64,000 nucleotides of DNA, taken from positions 24,642 to 88,641 of the forward strand of contig CAJBBX010000174.1 of assembly GCA_903951425.1 (NCBI GenBank), given 5' to 3'. The number at the start of each line of letters is the position of its first letter. The stretch's first letter is position 1. The translations under genes and the position numbers were made by a program. Origin of the DNA: an uncultured Chthonomonas sp. GTDB lineage: Bacteria; Armatimonadota; Chthonomonadetes; Chthonomonadales; CAJBBX01. Below are positions 54,796-64,000 of this stretch, piece after piece. A model generated the notes under the pieces. It saw nothing but the letters and a program-made list of their open reading frames with translations. It had not been told where the DNA came from and did no database searches.

Positions 54796-56754
54796 TCAGG
54801 CGGGCGCGGGACCGGGGTTGGTCTGCAGGTGGATCTCCGTGGCGGGCTGCTGCCTGACGGCCGTCGGGGGCACGTCCAGCGTCGTCGGCGGCTTGGGCAG
54901 ATGCGCCGACTTGCCGCCCATGACGTGTAGGAATGCTTCGCGCTCGATCGTCTCCTTCACCAGCAGGACATCCACGACCTCGTCCATGGTCTCCCGGTTC
55001 GCGTTCAGAATCTCCATGGCCCTATCATGGCCTTCTGCGACGATGGATAGCACCTCGTCGTCGATGGCTCGGGCTACGTCCTCGCTGTAGTCGCGGTCTT
55101 CCATGATGTCGCGGCCCAGGAAGGGATTGCCGTGCCGCCGGCCCAGGCGCCGCGGTCCCAGCTTGGCGCTCATGCCGTAGTCGCAGACCATGGCGCGGGC
55201 GATGTCGGTGGCGTGGTCCAGGTCGCTGGCAGCGCCGGTATCCATCTCGTTGTAGACGATCAGTTCTGCGGCGCGACCGCCCAGGCCCATGGTGATCTGG
55301 TCTAAAAGCTCCTGCTTGGAGCGGGTGTACCTGTCCTCGGTGGGCATGCTGATGGTGTAGCCCAGGGCCATGCCGCGGGGCAGGATGCTCACCTTGTTGA
55401 CCGGGTTAGCATGCTCGAGCAGCTCAGCGACGATGGCGTGGCCTGCCTCATGGTAGGCCGTGCGGCGGCGCAGCGACTCGGTCATCAGGCGGCTCCGGCG
55501 CTCCGGGCCCATGAGAACGCGGTCGATGGTCTCAGCGAACTCGCTGAGCGATATCCGCGTCTTCTCGCGCCGCGCTGCCAGCAGGGCAGCCTCGTTGACA
55601 AGATTGGCCAGGTCGGCGCCGGTGAAGCCCGGCGTCTGCTGGGCCAGCTTGGCGATGGCCGCATCGCGCTGCTCCTCTGTCTCCTCGAAGTCCAGCGGCT
55701 TGCCGCGGAGGTGGACGCTGAGGATCCCGGTGCGTCCGCGGATGTCCGGAGGATCGACCACCACGCGGCGGTCGAAGCGTCCGGGCCGCAGGATGGCGGG
55801 GTCCAACACGTCGGGGCGGTTGGTGGCGGCGATGAGGATGACGCCCGAGTTGGGGTCGAACCCGTCCATCTCCACCAGCAGCTGGTTCAGGGTCTGCTCG
55901 CGCTCGTCATGGCCGCCGCCCAGGCCCGCGCCGCGCTGGCGGCCCACGGCGTCGATCTCATCGATGAAGATGAGCGATGGGCGGTTGGCCTTGGCCGTCT
56001 CGAAGAGGTCGCGCACCCGGCTGGCGCCCACGCCGACAAACATCTCCACGAAGTCGGAGCCGGAGATGTGGAAGAAAGGCACACCGGCCTCGCCGGCGAT
56101 GGCTCGGGCCAGCATGGTCTTGCCGCATCCAGGTGGTCCCAGCAGGAGGACGCCCTTGGGGATCTTCGCGCCGAGCTGCTGGAACTTCTTGGCGTTCTTC
56201 AGGAAGTCGACGATCTCGCGCAGCTCTTCCTTGGCCTCGTCCACTCCGGCGACGTCGTCAAAAGTCACCTTCGGCACGGAGTCCGAAAGCCGCTTGGCGC
56301 GGGCGCGGCCGAACGACATTGCCTGGTTGCCGCCGCTCTGGGCCTGCCGCACGAAGATGAACCATAGGAAGCCGAAGAACGCCAGCGGCAGCATGACGCT
56401 GAAGATGATGCCCGTGGCGAAGTCGCTGAGCGGCGGGCGCGTGTACTCAAACGGCACATGGTAGGCCAGCAGCGCCTGTTCGAGGTCGCGCAGGGACTCC
56501 TGGGAGTTGGGCAGGTTGACGGTAAACGTATCGCTCTGGGCCGTCGCGGGCTTGACGATGTACTCGCCCTTGAACGAGTCCTTGGCGATCTCGCCTTTGC
56601 GCACGTTGTGCGTCTTGATCAGCTCCATGAGCCGCGGGTAGCTGATGGCGCGGTCGGTTTGCCCCATGAAGGGCAGGCTTCCCCTCTGGAGTACGAACAG
56701 CAGGACTGCCAGCATGGCGGCCGTGATCAGCAGCTTCGTGGTGCGGTTGCCCAA
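54796..56754 (-). CDS. ftsH: ATP-dependent zinc metalloprotease FtsH
   Basis: [62 protein letters not shown] start. Confidence 0.97.
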   Translation of the reverse strand: MGNRTTKLLITAAMLAVLLFVLQRGSLPFMGQTDRAISYPRLMELIKTHNVRKGEIAKDSFKGEYIVKPATAQSDTFTVNLPNSQESLRDLEQALLAYHVPFEYTRPPLSDFATGIIFSVMLPLAFFGFLWFIFVRQAQSGGNQAMSFGRARAKRLSDSVPKVTFDDVAGVDEAKEELREIVDFLKNAKKFQQLGAKIPKGVLLLGPPGCGKTMLARAIAGEAGVPFFHISGSDFVEMFVGVGASRVRDLFETAKANRPSLIFIDEIDAVGRQRGAGLGGGHDEREQTLNQLLVEMDGFDPNSGVILIAATNRPDVLDPAILRPGRFDRRVVVDPPDIRGRTGILSVHLRGKPLDFEETEEQRDAAIAKLAQQTPGFTGADLANLVNEAALLAARREKTRISLSEFAETIDRVLMGPERRSRLMTESLRRRTAYHEAGHAIVAELLEHANPVNKVSILPRGMALGYTISMPTEDRYTRSKQELLDQITMGLGGRAAELIVYNEMDTGAASDLDHATDIARAMVCDYGMSAKLGPRRLGRRHGNPFLGRDIMEDRDYSEDVARAIDDEVLSIVAEGHDRAMEILNANRETMDEVVDVLLVKETIEREAFLHVMGGKSAHLPKPPTTLDVPPTAVRQQPATEIHLQTNPGPAPA

Positions 56755-56859
56755 TGATCCATCCTTCCCGGAGCCTGCGCTCCGGCAGGCATACGAACCA
56801 TATACTGTACCCGCGCAGGGGGACCGCGAGTGCCCGGAAGCCTGGGGCAGTGGTGCTGT

Positions 56860-58254
56860 CTAAGCCAATGGCGCGATGCGGATGCGAAGCCAGGCGCCGC
56901 CAGCCGGATCCTGTAGCGCCCGATCATCGGTGGCGATGCCAGGCACGGCCAGCGGACCCTCAGCGTCGCAGACCACCGGCAGGCGGTCGCGTTGCTCTCT
57001 CGGCACCTTGCGGTCAACCATGATATCCTGCAGCTTACGAGTACCTACGCCGCGGAGGCGCAGGCGATCGCCCGGCCGGCGGTTTCTGATCACAATCGGC
57101 GGCCGTAGCGCGGCGATGGGAAGGAACAGGCCGTCGCCTGTCCGCTCGACGCAGAGCGCCAGGTCGGCCTCGATGCCCAGTCCGGGGCAGACCACGGAGC
57201 CGGGGATTGGGGCGTCGTAGGCCACAGGCGTCGCGCTGCAGGGCGACCGGCGCGGCGCCGCAGTGATCAGGCCATCGGCGGTCTCCGCGCGCCACTCGGT
57301 TCGCGGCCAGGTCGCCGCGCCGCGTCTGCCCATCGAAGCCTCCGACACGATCTCCCCTACGCGGCGCGTGTGCTTTAGCGTTACGTCGGTCAGCGGGTCG
57401 CCTGCCGCCTGCGCCGCGAGGCGGATGACGCGGAGCCGGACGCCTTCGGGCAGGGCGGCAAGGGCGCAGGCCTGCAGGGAGACGCCGCCGCGATCGTTGC
57501 GCCCCCGGCAGTCGTCCAGTGCCGCGCGAGCCCACGCGTCGAGGGCATCGTCATCCGCCCGCGCCAGTTCGGAGAGGCGCAGCAGGGCGCCGTCGATCCC
57601 TGGATTGTGCTCGGACCGGAGGAGCGGCAGTAGATGGTTGCGGATGCGGTTGCGCTCATAGGCGCTTCCCGCATTGCTGCCGTCAACGCGGTACTCCAGT
57701 CCCAAGGCATCGCAGTAGGCGGCCGTGTCAGCCCGGCTCACGGTGAGCATCGGGCGGACCAAGCCGCCGGCCCAAGGCGCCAGCCCACGAAGGCCCGCCA
57801 GTCCGGAACCGCGGAGCAGGTTGTGCAGGATCGTCTCCACGTGGTCATCCTGCGTATGGCCGACGGCGATGGCGTGGGCGCCCACGCGGTCGGCCACGTC
57901 GTGCAGGAAACGCATGCGGATGTCGCGCGCCACTTCCTGCGTGCCCCTGTGCAGTCGCCGCGCCGCCGCGCTGACGTCCCGCGCGGCGACCGTGCAGGGC
58001 ACGCCGAGGCGGGTAGCAAGACGCGCAACATGCAGTGCGTCCTCGCGGCTCTCGGCGCCGCGGAGGCAGTGATCCAGGTGCGCGACATGGACGTGCACAC
58101 CCCGAACCGCGGCCCACCGGCAGAGGGCCGCCGCCATGGCGCAGGAGTCTTGGCCGCCCGATACCGCCGCAATCAGGGCGTAACCGGCCGCCGTCGCTTC
58201 GTAAGGCTGGAAGGTGGCAGCAACGGCGCAGTCGATGCGTTCCTCGGCTCCCAT
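56860..58254 (-). CDS. tilS: tRNA(Ile)-lysidine synthase
   Basis: AVSGGQDSCAMAAAL (PP-loop SGGxDS), HLDHCLRG, VGHTQDDHVETILHNLLRGSGLAGLRG, NRIRNHLLPLL. Confidence 0.92.
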   Translation of the reverse strand: MGAEERIDCAVAATFQPYEATAAGYALIAAVSGGQDSCAMAAALCRWAAVRGVHVHVAHLDHCLRGAESREDALHVARLATRLGVPCTVAARDVSAAARRLHRGTQEVARDIRMRFLHDVADRVGAHAIAVGHTQDDHVETILHNLLRGSGLAGLRGLAPWAGGLVRPMLTVSRADTAAYCDALGLEYRVDGSNAGSAYERNRIRNHLLPLLRSEHNPGIDGALLRLSELARADDDALDAWARAALDDCRGRNDRGGVSLQACALAALPEGVRLRVIRLAAQAAGDPLTDVTLKHTRRVGEIVSEASMGRRGAATWPRTEWRAETADGLITAAPRRSPCSATPVAYDAPIPGSVVCPGLGIEADLALCVERTGDGLFLPIAALRPPIVIRNRRPGDRLRLRGVGTRKLQDIMVDRKVPREQRDRLPVVCDAEGPLAVPGIATDDRALQDPAGGAWLRIRIAPLA

Positions 58255-58348
58255 CCTGCGGGGCGAGGGGCGGGTATCATACTTTCCAGTAGACCGGCGC
58301 GGCGAACCCATAGATGCTGATCTCGAGCGTGCTTGGAGGCAAGGGATT

Positions 58349-59488
58349 ATGGCGAAAGAGACGGGCACATCCCCGGCAGCAGCCGGACTTGAGGATGTGG
58401 TGGCGGGACCATCGAGCATCTGTTTCATCGACGGCGCCAAGGGAAGACTACTCTATTACGGGTACGACGTGGCCGATCTCGCCGTGCAGTCGAGCTTTGA
58501 AGAGGTAGCGTACCTCCTGTGGTACGGCAGGCTACCCGGCCGCATCGAGTATGACGCGTTCCTCGATACCTTTACGGGGTCCATGGAGCTACCGGTGGAG
58601 ACCGTAATGATCCTCCGGATGTTCCCCAAGGTCGCGACGCCCATGGAGGTGCTGCGGACCGCGGTCTCCTCGCTGGGGCACTGGGACCCGGACAGCGGCA
58701 ACACTCGCCTGGATGCTTGCCTGCGCAAGGCCATCCGCCTGACGGACCGACTGCCACAGCTCGTGACGGCCCACCAGCGCCTCCGCAACGGCATGGAGCC
58801 GATGCATCCGATCCCCGGGCGCAGCATCTCGTACAACTTCCTGCACGGGCTCACCGGCAAGGAGCCGAACCCGGCGTTCGTGACGGCGTTCGACGTTGCG
58901 CTGATCCTCCATGCCGACCACGAACTGAACGCGTCCACCTTCGCCGCCCGCGTGGCGGCCGCCACGATGTCCGACATGTACTCGTGCGTGACCGGCGCCA
59001 TCGGCGCCCTCAAGGGACCGCTACACGGTGGAGCCAACGAGGCGGCCGTGAAGATCTTTAACGAGATCGGCGATCCGTCCCGCGCCGAGGAGTGGGTAAA
59101 GGACGCCCTGTCGCGCAAGGTGAAGATCCCAGGCTTCGGCCACCGTGTCTATCGGACTGAAGATCCGCGCGCGACGATCCTGCGCGGCTACGCACGCTCC
59201 GTCTCCGAGGCTGCCGGCGATACGCGCCTGTTCGAGATCGCAGAGATCGTCGAGCGAACCGTCCGCGAGAACACCAAGGTCTACCCGAACGTGGACCTCT
59301 ACTCCGGCGTCGTCTACTCGGCCATGGGCATCCCGACTGAGCTCTTCACGCCGATCTTCGCCGTGAGCCGCGTGGTCGGCTGGACCGCCCACATCCTGGA
59401 GCAGTGGAGCAACAACCGTCTGATCCGGCCGAAGTCCGACTATGTCGGGCCGATGGACCTGAAGTACGTACCCATTAATCGCCGTTGA
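58349..59488 (+). CDS. gltA: Citrate synthase
   Basis: AGPSSICFIDGAKGRLLYYGYDVADLA, LILHADHELNASTFAARV, GALKGPLHGGANEAAVKI, IPGFGHRVYRTEDPRA. Confidence 0.93.
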   Translation: MAKETGTSPAAAGLEDVVAGPSSICFIDGAKGRLLYYGYDVADLAVQSSFEEVAYLLWYGRLPGRIEYDAFLDTFTGSMELPVETVMILRMFPKVATPMEVLRTAVSSLGHWDPDSGNTRLDACLRKAIRLTDRLPQLVTAHQRLRNGMEPMHPIPGRSISYNFLHGLTGKEPNPAFVTAFDVALILHADHELNASTFAARVAAATMSDMYSCVTGAIGALKGPLHGGANEAAVKIFNEIGDPSRAEEWVKDALSRKVKIPGFGHRVYRTEDPRATILRGYARSVSEAAGDTRLFEIAEIVERTVRENTKVYPNVDLYSGVVYSAMGIPTELFTPIFAVSRVVGWTAHILEQWSNNRLIRPKSDYVGPMDLKYVPINRR

Positions 59489-59496
59489 GGTCGTCC

Positions 59497-61947
59497 ATGG
59501 ATTCAGCAGTCCCTTACAGCACCGCCGCCGAGATCTCGGCGGCGGTGCTGCGTCATACCCGCCACGCTACCGGCGCGTCGTGGCAGCATGCCTCCAACGC
59601 CGATATCTACGTCGCTCTGGCTCACGCCATCAGGGATGCCGCCCAGGACCTGGTCCTCAAGGCCGAGGAACGCGCTGCTGGCGTCGGGGCCAAGCGGATC
59701 TACTACCTCTCCATCGAGCATCTCGTGGGCCGCTCCCTGGCCTCCACGCTGCGCAACATGGGTCTGTTCGAGACCGTGCGGTCGTTTCTCGCCGAGCAGG
59801 GGCGCGACCTGACGACGGTGCTGGAGGAGGAGATCGACGCGGCCCTGGGCAATGGCGGACTGGGCAGGCTGGCGGCGTGCTACCAGGAGTCCATGGCGAC
59901 GCTGGGCCTGCCGGGCTACTCCTACGGGATCAACTATGAGTTTGGGATGTTCCGCCAGGAGATTCGCCACGGCGCCCAGGCGGAGAGGCCCGACGTCTGG
60001 CGCCGGTTCGGCTCGCCGTGGCTGCTTGAGCGGCCCTCGATCCTGCAGCGCATCCCGGTCTTCGGCAAGCTCGCCTACCGCACCCGCGCCGACGGCAAGC
60101 TGCTGCCCGAGTGGGTCGACTACCGGCACATTCTGGGAGTTCCCAGTGACCTGCCCGTAGTCGGCTACGGCGCTCGATCGGCCTCGTGGCTACGACTCTA
60201 CGCCGCTCGCTCGGAGCAGGAGTTCGACCTCGAGGCGTTCAATCAGGGCGACTACGTCCGCTCCCTTGGCGGCTCCCTCAACGATACCAATGTCTCGCGT
60301 GTGCTCTACCCTGACGACGCCAAGCCGCAGGGCCGCGAGCTACGCTTGCTGCAGGAGTATTTCTTCTGCGCATGCGCTGTGCGCGATATCCTTCGCATCC
60401 ACGACGCGACCGGCGAGCCCGTCGAGGCCCTGCCCGATCGCGTCGCCATCCAGTTGAACGACACCCACCCTGTGCTGGCCATCGTGGAGCTGATGCGTAT
60501 TCTGCTGGACGAACGCCAGTTGGACTGGTCGCCGGCGTGGGACATCGCCTGCCGCGTTTTCGCCTACACCAACCATACGTTGCTGCCCGAGGCGCTGGAG
60601 AAGTGGACGGCGGGCCTCCTCGACTTCATGGTGCCGCGGCACCTGAGCATCATCTACGAGATCAACCGCCGCTACGTGCAGTCCATCGCCCAGGAGCGCC
60701 CCGGCGACGCGGGTCTGTTGGAGCGCACGGCCATCGTCACCGGCTCAGGACCCGGCTCCGTCGTTCATATGGCGCGTCTGGCCGCCCACGCGGCCTTCAG
60801 GGTGAACGGCGTGGCGGACCTCCATACCCGCCTGCTGCAGCGGCTGGTGATGCCCGACGTAGCGGCCATGGAGCCCGCGAAGTTCACCAACGTGACCAAC
60901 GGCATCACCCAGCGGCGCTGGCTCCTGCACGCTAACCCCGGCCTGGCCGGACTGGTGACGGAGGCCATCGGAGACGGCTGGGTGACCGACTTGGAGCAGA
61001 TGCGGGGGCTGGAGCCACTGGCCGATGACGCCGGCTTCCGCGACCGCTTTCGCCAGGTGCGGCGCGAGAACAAGCAGCGCTTGTCTGCCACCATTGAGCG
61101 GCTCTGCTGCGTCAAGGTCGATCCGGAGTCGGTGTTCGACGCGCAGATTAAGCGGATGCATGAGTACAAGCGGCAGTTGCTGAACCTCCTCCGCGTGGCG
61201 GCGGACTACGCCGACATCCTCGATGGCGTCGAGCCGCCGGCCGTGCCGCGCGTTTGCATCTTCGCGGGGAAGGCGGCCGCCAGCTACTTCGCCGCCAAGG
61301 AGATAATTCGCCTCATCGTGGCCGTCTCGCGGGTCATCAACGCCGACCCGCGCGCGCAGGGCCGCCTGAAGCTCGTCTTCATCCCGGACTACCGGGTCAC
61401 GCTGGCCGAGGCGATCATGCCTGCGACAGACCTGTCCGTACAGGTGTCGGCCGCCGGCTCGGAGGCCAGCGGCACAGGGAACATGAAGTTCGCACTGAAC
61501 GGTGCGCTGACGATCGGCACGCTTGACGGCGCGAACATCGAGATCCGCGATGCCGTGGGCGAGGACAACTTCTACCTATTCGGCCTCACGGCCGAGCAGA
61601 TGACCGGCCTGACCGCTCCGGGCTTCTACGACCCCGCCGAGGCCGCCGCGCGCGACCCACGCATCCAGCGCGTGCTGGGCATGTTGGAGACCGGCTTCCT
61701 GACGCCGTGGGACCCCGACCTGGGCAGATGGGTGCGCGGCTACCTGCTCTCCCACGGCGAGCGGTACGGGCACCTTGCCGATATGGGCTCCTACCTGGAT
61801 GCCCAGGACCGCGCCGCCTCGGACTACCGCGACCTGCATGCCTGGGACCGGCGGTCCATCCTGAACATGGCCCGGGTGGGCTACTTCTCGAGCGATCGGG
61901 CGGTCAGCGAATACGCTGAGCGGATCTGGCGCGTAAAGCCGGTCTAG
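59497..61947 (+). CDS. glgP: Glycogen/starch phosphorylase (GT35)
   Basis: LGNGGLGRLAACYQESMATLGLPGYSYGINYEFGMFRQ, QLNDTHPVLAIVELMRI, NVTNGITQRRWLL, EASGTGNMKFALNGALTIGTLDGANIEI. Confidence 0.97.
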   Translation: MDSAVPYSTAAEISAAVLRHTRHATGASWQHASNADIYVALAHAIRDAAQDLVLKAEERAAGVGAKRIYYLSIEHLVGRSLASTLRNMGLFETVRSFLAEQGRDLTTVLEEEIDAALGNGGLGRLAACYQESMATLGLPGYSYGINYEFGMFRQEIRHGAQAERPDVWRRFGSPWLLERPSILQRIPVFGKLAYRTRADGKLLPEWVDYRHILGVPSDLPVVGYGARSASWLRLYAARSEQEFDLEAFNQGDYVRSLGGSLNDTNVSRVLYPDDAKPQGRELRLLQEYFFCACAVRDILRIHDATGEPVEALPDRVAIQLNDTHPVLAIVELMRILLDERQLDWSPAWDIACRVFAYTNHTLLPEALEKWTAGLLDFMVPRHLSIIYEINRRYVQSIAQERPGDAGLLERTAIVTGSGPGSVVHMARLAAHAAFRVNGVADLHTRLLQRLVMPDVAAMEPAKFTNVTNGITQRRWLLHANPGLAGLVTEAIGDGWVTDLEQMRGLEPLADDAGFRDRFRQVRRENKQRLSATIERLCCVKVDPESVFDAQIKRMHEYKRQLLNLLRVAADYADILDGVEPPAVPRVCIFAGKAAASYFAAKEIIRLIVAVSRVINADPRAQGRLKLVFIPDYRVTLAEAIMPATDLSVQVSAAGSEASGTGNMKFALNGALTIGTLDGANIEIRDAVGEDNFYLFGLTAEQMTGLTAPGFYDPAEAAARDPRIQRVLGMLETGFLTPWDPDLGRWVRGYLLSHGERYGHLADMGSYLDAQDRAASDYRDLHAWDRRSILNMARVGYFSSDRAVSEYAERIWRVKPV
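59517..59550. repeat. Perfect 34-bp palindrome
   Basis: CAGCACCGCCGCCGAGATCTCGGCGGCGGTGCTG equals its own reverse complement; within first codons of glgP. Confidence 0.9.
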
Positions 61948-61960
61948 CAGGACGCAGAAA

Positions 61961-61988
61961 CGCCTTCAGCCGCGATCGGCTGAAGGCG
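61961..61988. terminator. Rho-independent-type terminator after glgP
   Basis: CGCCTTCAGCC GCGATC GGCTGAAGGCG, perfect 11-bp stem. Confidence 0.75.
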
Positions 61989-62000
61989 TATTCCGTTGCA

Positions 62001-62074
<74 letters not shown>

Positions 62075-62160
62075 ACGGTGGCCAGCGGGGAACATCTTAC
62101 CCCGGCGTGCAGTCTGCCGTCAACTACGGGGCCGGGCGGCGTCTCGGGGCGTGACGTTGT

Positions 62161-62189
62161 TTGACACCCCTCCGGGGCCTAGGTATAAT
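62161..62189 (+). promoter_or_regulatory. Perfect consensus sigma70 promoter
   Basis: TTGACA, 17-nt spacer CCCCTCCGGGGCCTAGG, TATAAT. Confidence 0.85.
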
Positions 62190-62238
62190 CGCCCTTGATC
62201 CCCCTGTGCCGCACTGCGCCGGAGATAGGCATCCATCC

Positions 62239-63984
62239 ATGATTAGTGACGATCGCGACGCGCTGGTCTCGCGCATCCATGAGCTCGAAGGCCTGCTTGC
62301 CGAGAGGAAGCGGGAGGTAGAGCGCCTGCAGCAGGGCATGAAGGCCGCCGAAGGGGCCGACGTGCAGGTCTCTATCACCGAGTTCGAGGACACGCTGAAG
62401 CGCCTTGTGCAGCGCGTGGCCATGATCCTGCAGGCCGAGAAGTGCGCGATCCTTATCCTGGACAAGGAGACCGGCGAACTGGTTGCCCGCGCTCCGGCCC
62501 ACGGCATCGCGCCGGGCGACCTGCGCCTGCTCCGGGTGAAGGTGAGCGAGGGCGTCTCCGGCGCGGTCTACCGCTCCGAGCACCCCATCATCATCGACGA
62601 CGCCATCCACGACCCGCGCACGGTGAAGGAGAACGTGGCCCTGCTGCACGTTCGCAACGGGCTCATCGTGCCACTGGTCGTCGAGAAGCGCGACGAGGAG
62701 AACCGGGTCACCAACCGGGTCACCATCGGCGTCCTGTGCGTCTTCAACAAGCGCTACGACGGCCTCTTCAACGAGGAGGATGTGCGGCTCCTGGAGCGCC
62801 TCTCGCGCAACGCAGCCTCCGTCATCTCCAACGCCCAGATGTACAAAGAGCTGGTCGAGGAGAAAGAGAAGCTCGTCCACACCATCGAGAGCCTCTACGC
62901 CGGGCTACTGCTGATCAGCGAGCGCGGCACGTTGATGCAGATGAATGCCCGCGCCCGGCAGATATTCGAAGTCGTCGGCGATCCCATCGGTCGCCCGTTC
63001 GTCGACATGATACAGCACGAGAAGGCCCTCGAAGTGCTGGGCCGGATGCTCTCCGTGAAGGACCAGTCCGAGGCCGCCGAGTCCGATGACGATGTCCGCG
63101 CCGCCGAAGAGGTGAGCGTCGCTGAACGCGATAGCGGCGAGGAGCGCATCTACCAGCTCCACGCGGCGCAGGTGCGCGGCGAGGACCATCGCCTCATCGG
63201 AACTGCGGTGATCATGAACGACATCACCGAAATCCGCAACCTGGACCGCATGAAGACCGAGTTCGTGGCCATCGCCGCCCACGAGCTACGCACGCCGATG
63301 ACGCCTATCAAAGGCTTCATCAGCATGCTGGCGCAGGACCCGGACGACTCGTTCACCCCCGAGGATCGGCACGAGTACTACACCATCATCGAGCAGAACG
63401 TGGACCGCCTGGGCCGCCTGATCAACGACCTGCTGAACGTCACCCGGATCGAGCGCGGCATCGCCATGCAGCTCTTCTGGGAGGAGGCCGACCTGGCGGC
63501 GCTGGTTGAGTCGGTCTTCGAGGTCCAGCGCGGCATGACCAACACGGACAAGCACCCGCTGGTGCTGGATGCCGAGCCCGCGCATCTGATCGCCACCGTG
63601 GGGCGCGACCAGATCGAGCAGATCTTCCAGAACCTCGTCAGCAACGCCATCAAGTACTCTCCCGAGGGCGGCGAGGTGGTGGCCATCATCCGCGACGAGC
63701 CCGACAAGGGCACCGTGCTCATGGGCGTGCGCGACCACGGCACCGGACTACCCGATTCCGCCAAGGCGAAGCTCTTCAAGCCCTACCGCCGCATCCACAA
63801 TCCCAAGACCGCCAGCGTCAAGGGCACCGGGATCGGCCTCTTCCTCGTCAAGAACCTCGTGGAAGCGCACCACGGCAACATCTGGGTCGAGACCGAGATG
63901 GGGAAGGGAAGCACCTTCTGGTTCCGAATCCCCAAGGCTCCGCCCGAGGCCGGCGAGGGCGAGGCGGCAGTAGCCGCGACGTAG
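62239..63984 (+). CDS. GAF-PAS sensor histidine kinase
   Basis: GAF region ILQAEKCAILILDKETGELVARAPAHG; PAS YAGLLLISERGTLMQMNARARQIF; H-box FVAIAAHELRTPMTPIKGFISML; N-box NLVSNAIKYSPEGG; G-boxes VRDHGTGLP, GTGIGLFLVKNLVEAHHG; start moved from 62161. Confidence 0.93.
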   Translation: MISDDRDALVSRIHELEGLLAERKREVERLQQGMKAAEGADVQVSITEFEDTLKRLVQRVAMILQAEKCAILILDKETGELVARAPAHGIAPGDLRLLRVKVSEGVSGAVYRSEHPIIIDDAIHDPRTVKENVALLHVRNGLIVPLVVEKRDEENRVTNRVTIGVLCVFNKRYDGLFNEEDVRLLERLSRNAASVISNAQMYKELVEEKEKLVHTIESLYAGLLLISERGTLMQMNARARQIFEVVGDPIGRPFVDMIQHEKALEVLGRMLSVKDQSEAAESDDDVRAAEEVSVAERDSGEERIYQLHAAQVRGEDHRLIGTAVIMNDITEIRNLDRMKTEFVAIAAHELRTPMTPIKGFISMLAQDPDDSFTPEDRHEYYTIIEQNVDRLGRLINDLLNVTRIERGIAMQLFWEEADLAALVESVFEVQRGMTNTDKHPLVLDAEPAHLIATVGRDQIEQIFQNLVSNAIKYSPEGGEVVAIIRDEPDKGTVLMGVRDHGTGLPDSAKAKLFKPYRRIHNPKTASVKGTGIGLFLVKNLVEAHHGNIWVETEMGKGSTFWFRIPKAPPEAGEGEAAVAAT

Positions 63985-64000
63985 GAATCAACACGGCCGC

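Overview
GC-rich 64 kb bacterial chromosome window. The gene content (SigH-like sigma factor, many divergent glycoside hydrolases, Gfo/Idh/MocA oxidoreductases, DUF4832/DUF6259-type proteins, SBBP-repeat proteins) suggests an Armatimonadota-like environmental organism, but that placement is inference. The left ~31 kb is accessory: secreted and carbohydrate-active proteins, a giant SBBP/BNR/Ig-like protein, a BTAD regulator, a phosphonopyruvate-decarboxylase-like TPP enzyme, a URO-D-like protein and an NCS2 permease with an extra C-terminal domain. The right half is more housekeeping: HlyD-RND-TolC efflux operon, nfo, hemW, class I fumarase, ftsH, tilS, citrate synthase, glycogen phosphorylase, a sensor histidine kinase, tRNA-Thr(TGT) and tRNA-Ala(CGC). 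No CRISPR array, prophage or intact IS element was seen. The main discoveries from direct reading are degraded genes missed by the ORF track: a VapC/PIN remnant, two adjacent decayed DUF1801 genes, a partial paralogue with an internal deletion, and a truncated methyltransferase fused tail-to-tail with a truncated beta-helix gene. Other candidates are a three-way-junction RNA with competing stems near 48.95 kb, a tRNA gene overlapping the sigma-factor stop codon, a perfect 34-bp palindrome at the start of glgP, and BNR propeller arrays inserted twice at the same point of an SBBP repeat. I did not find a convincing new defence or biosynthetic system.
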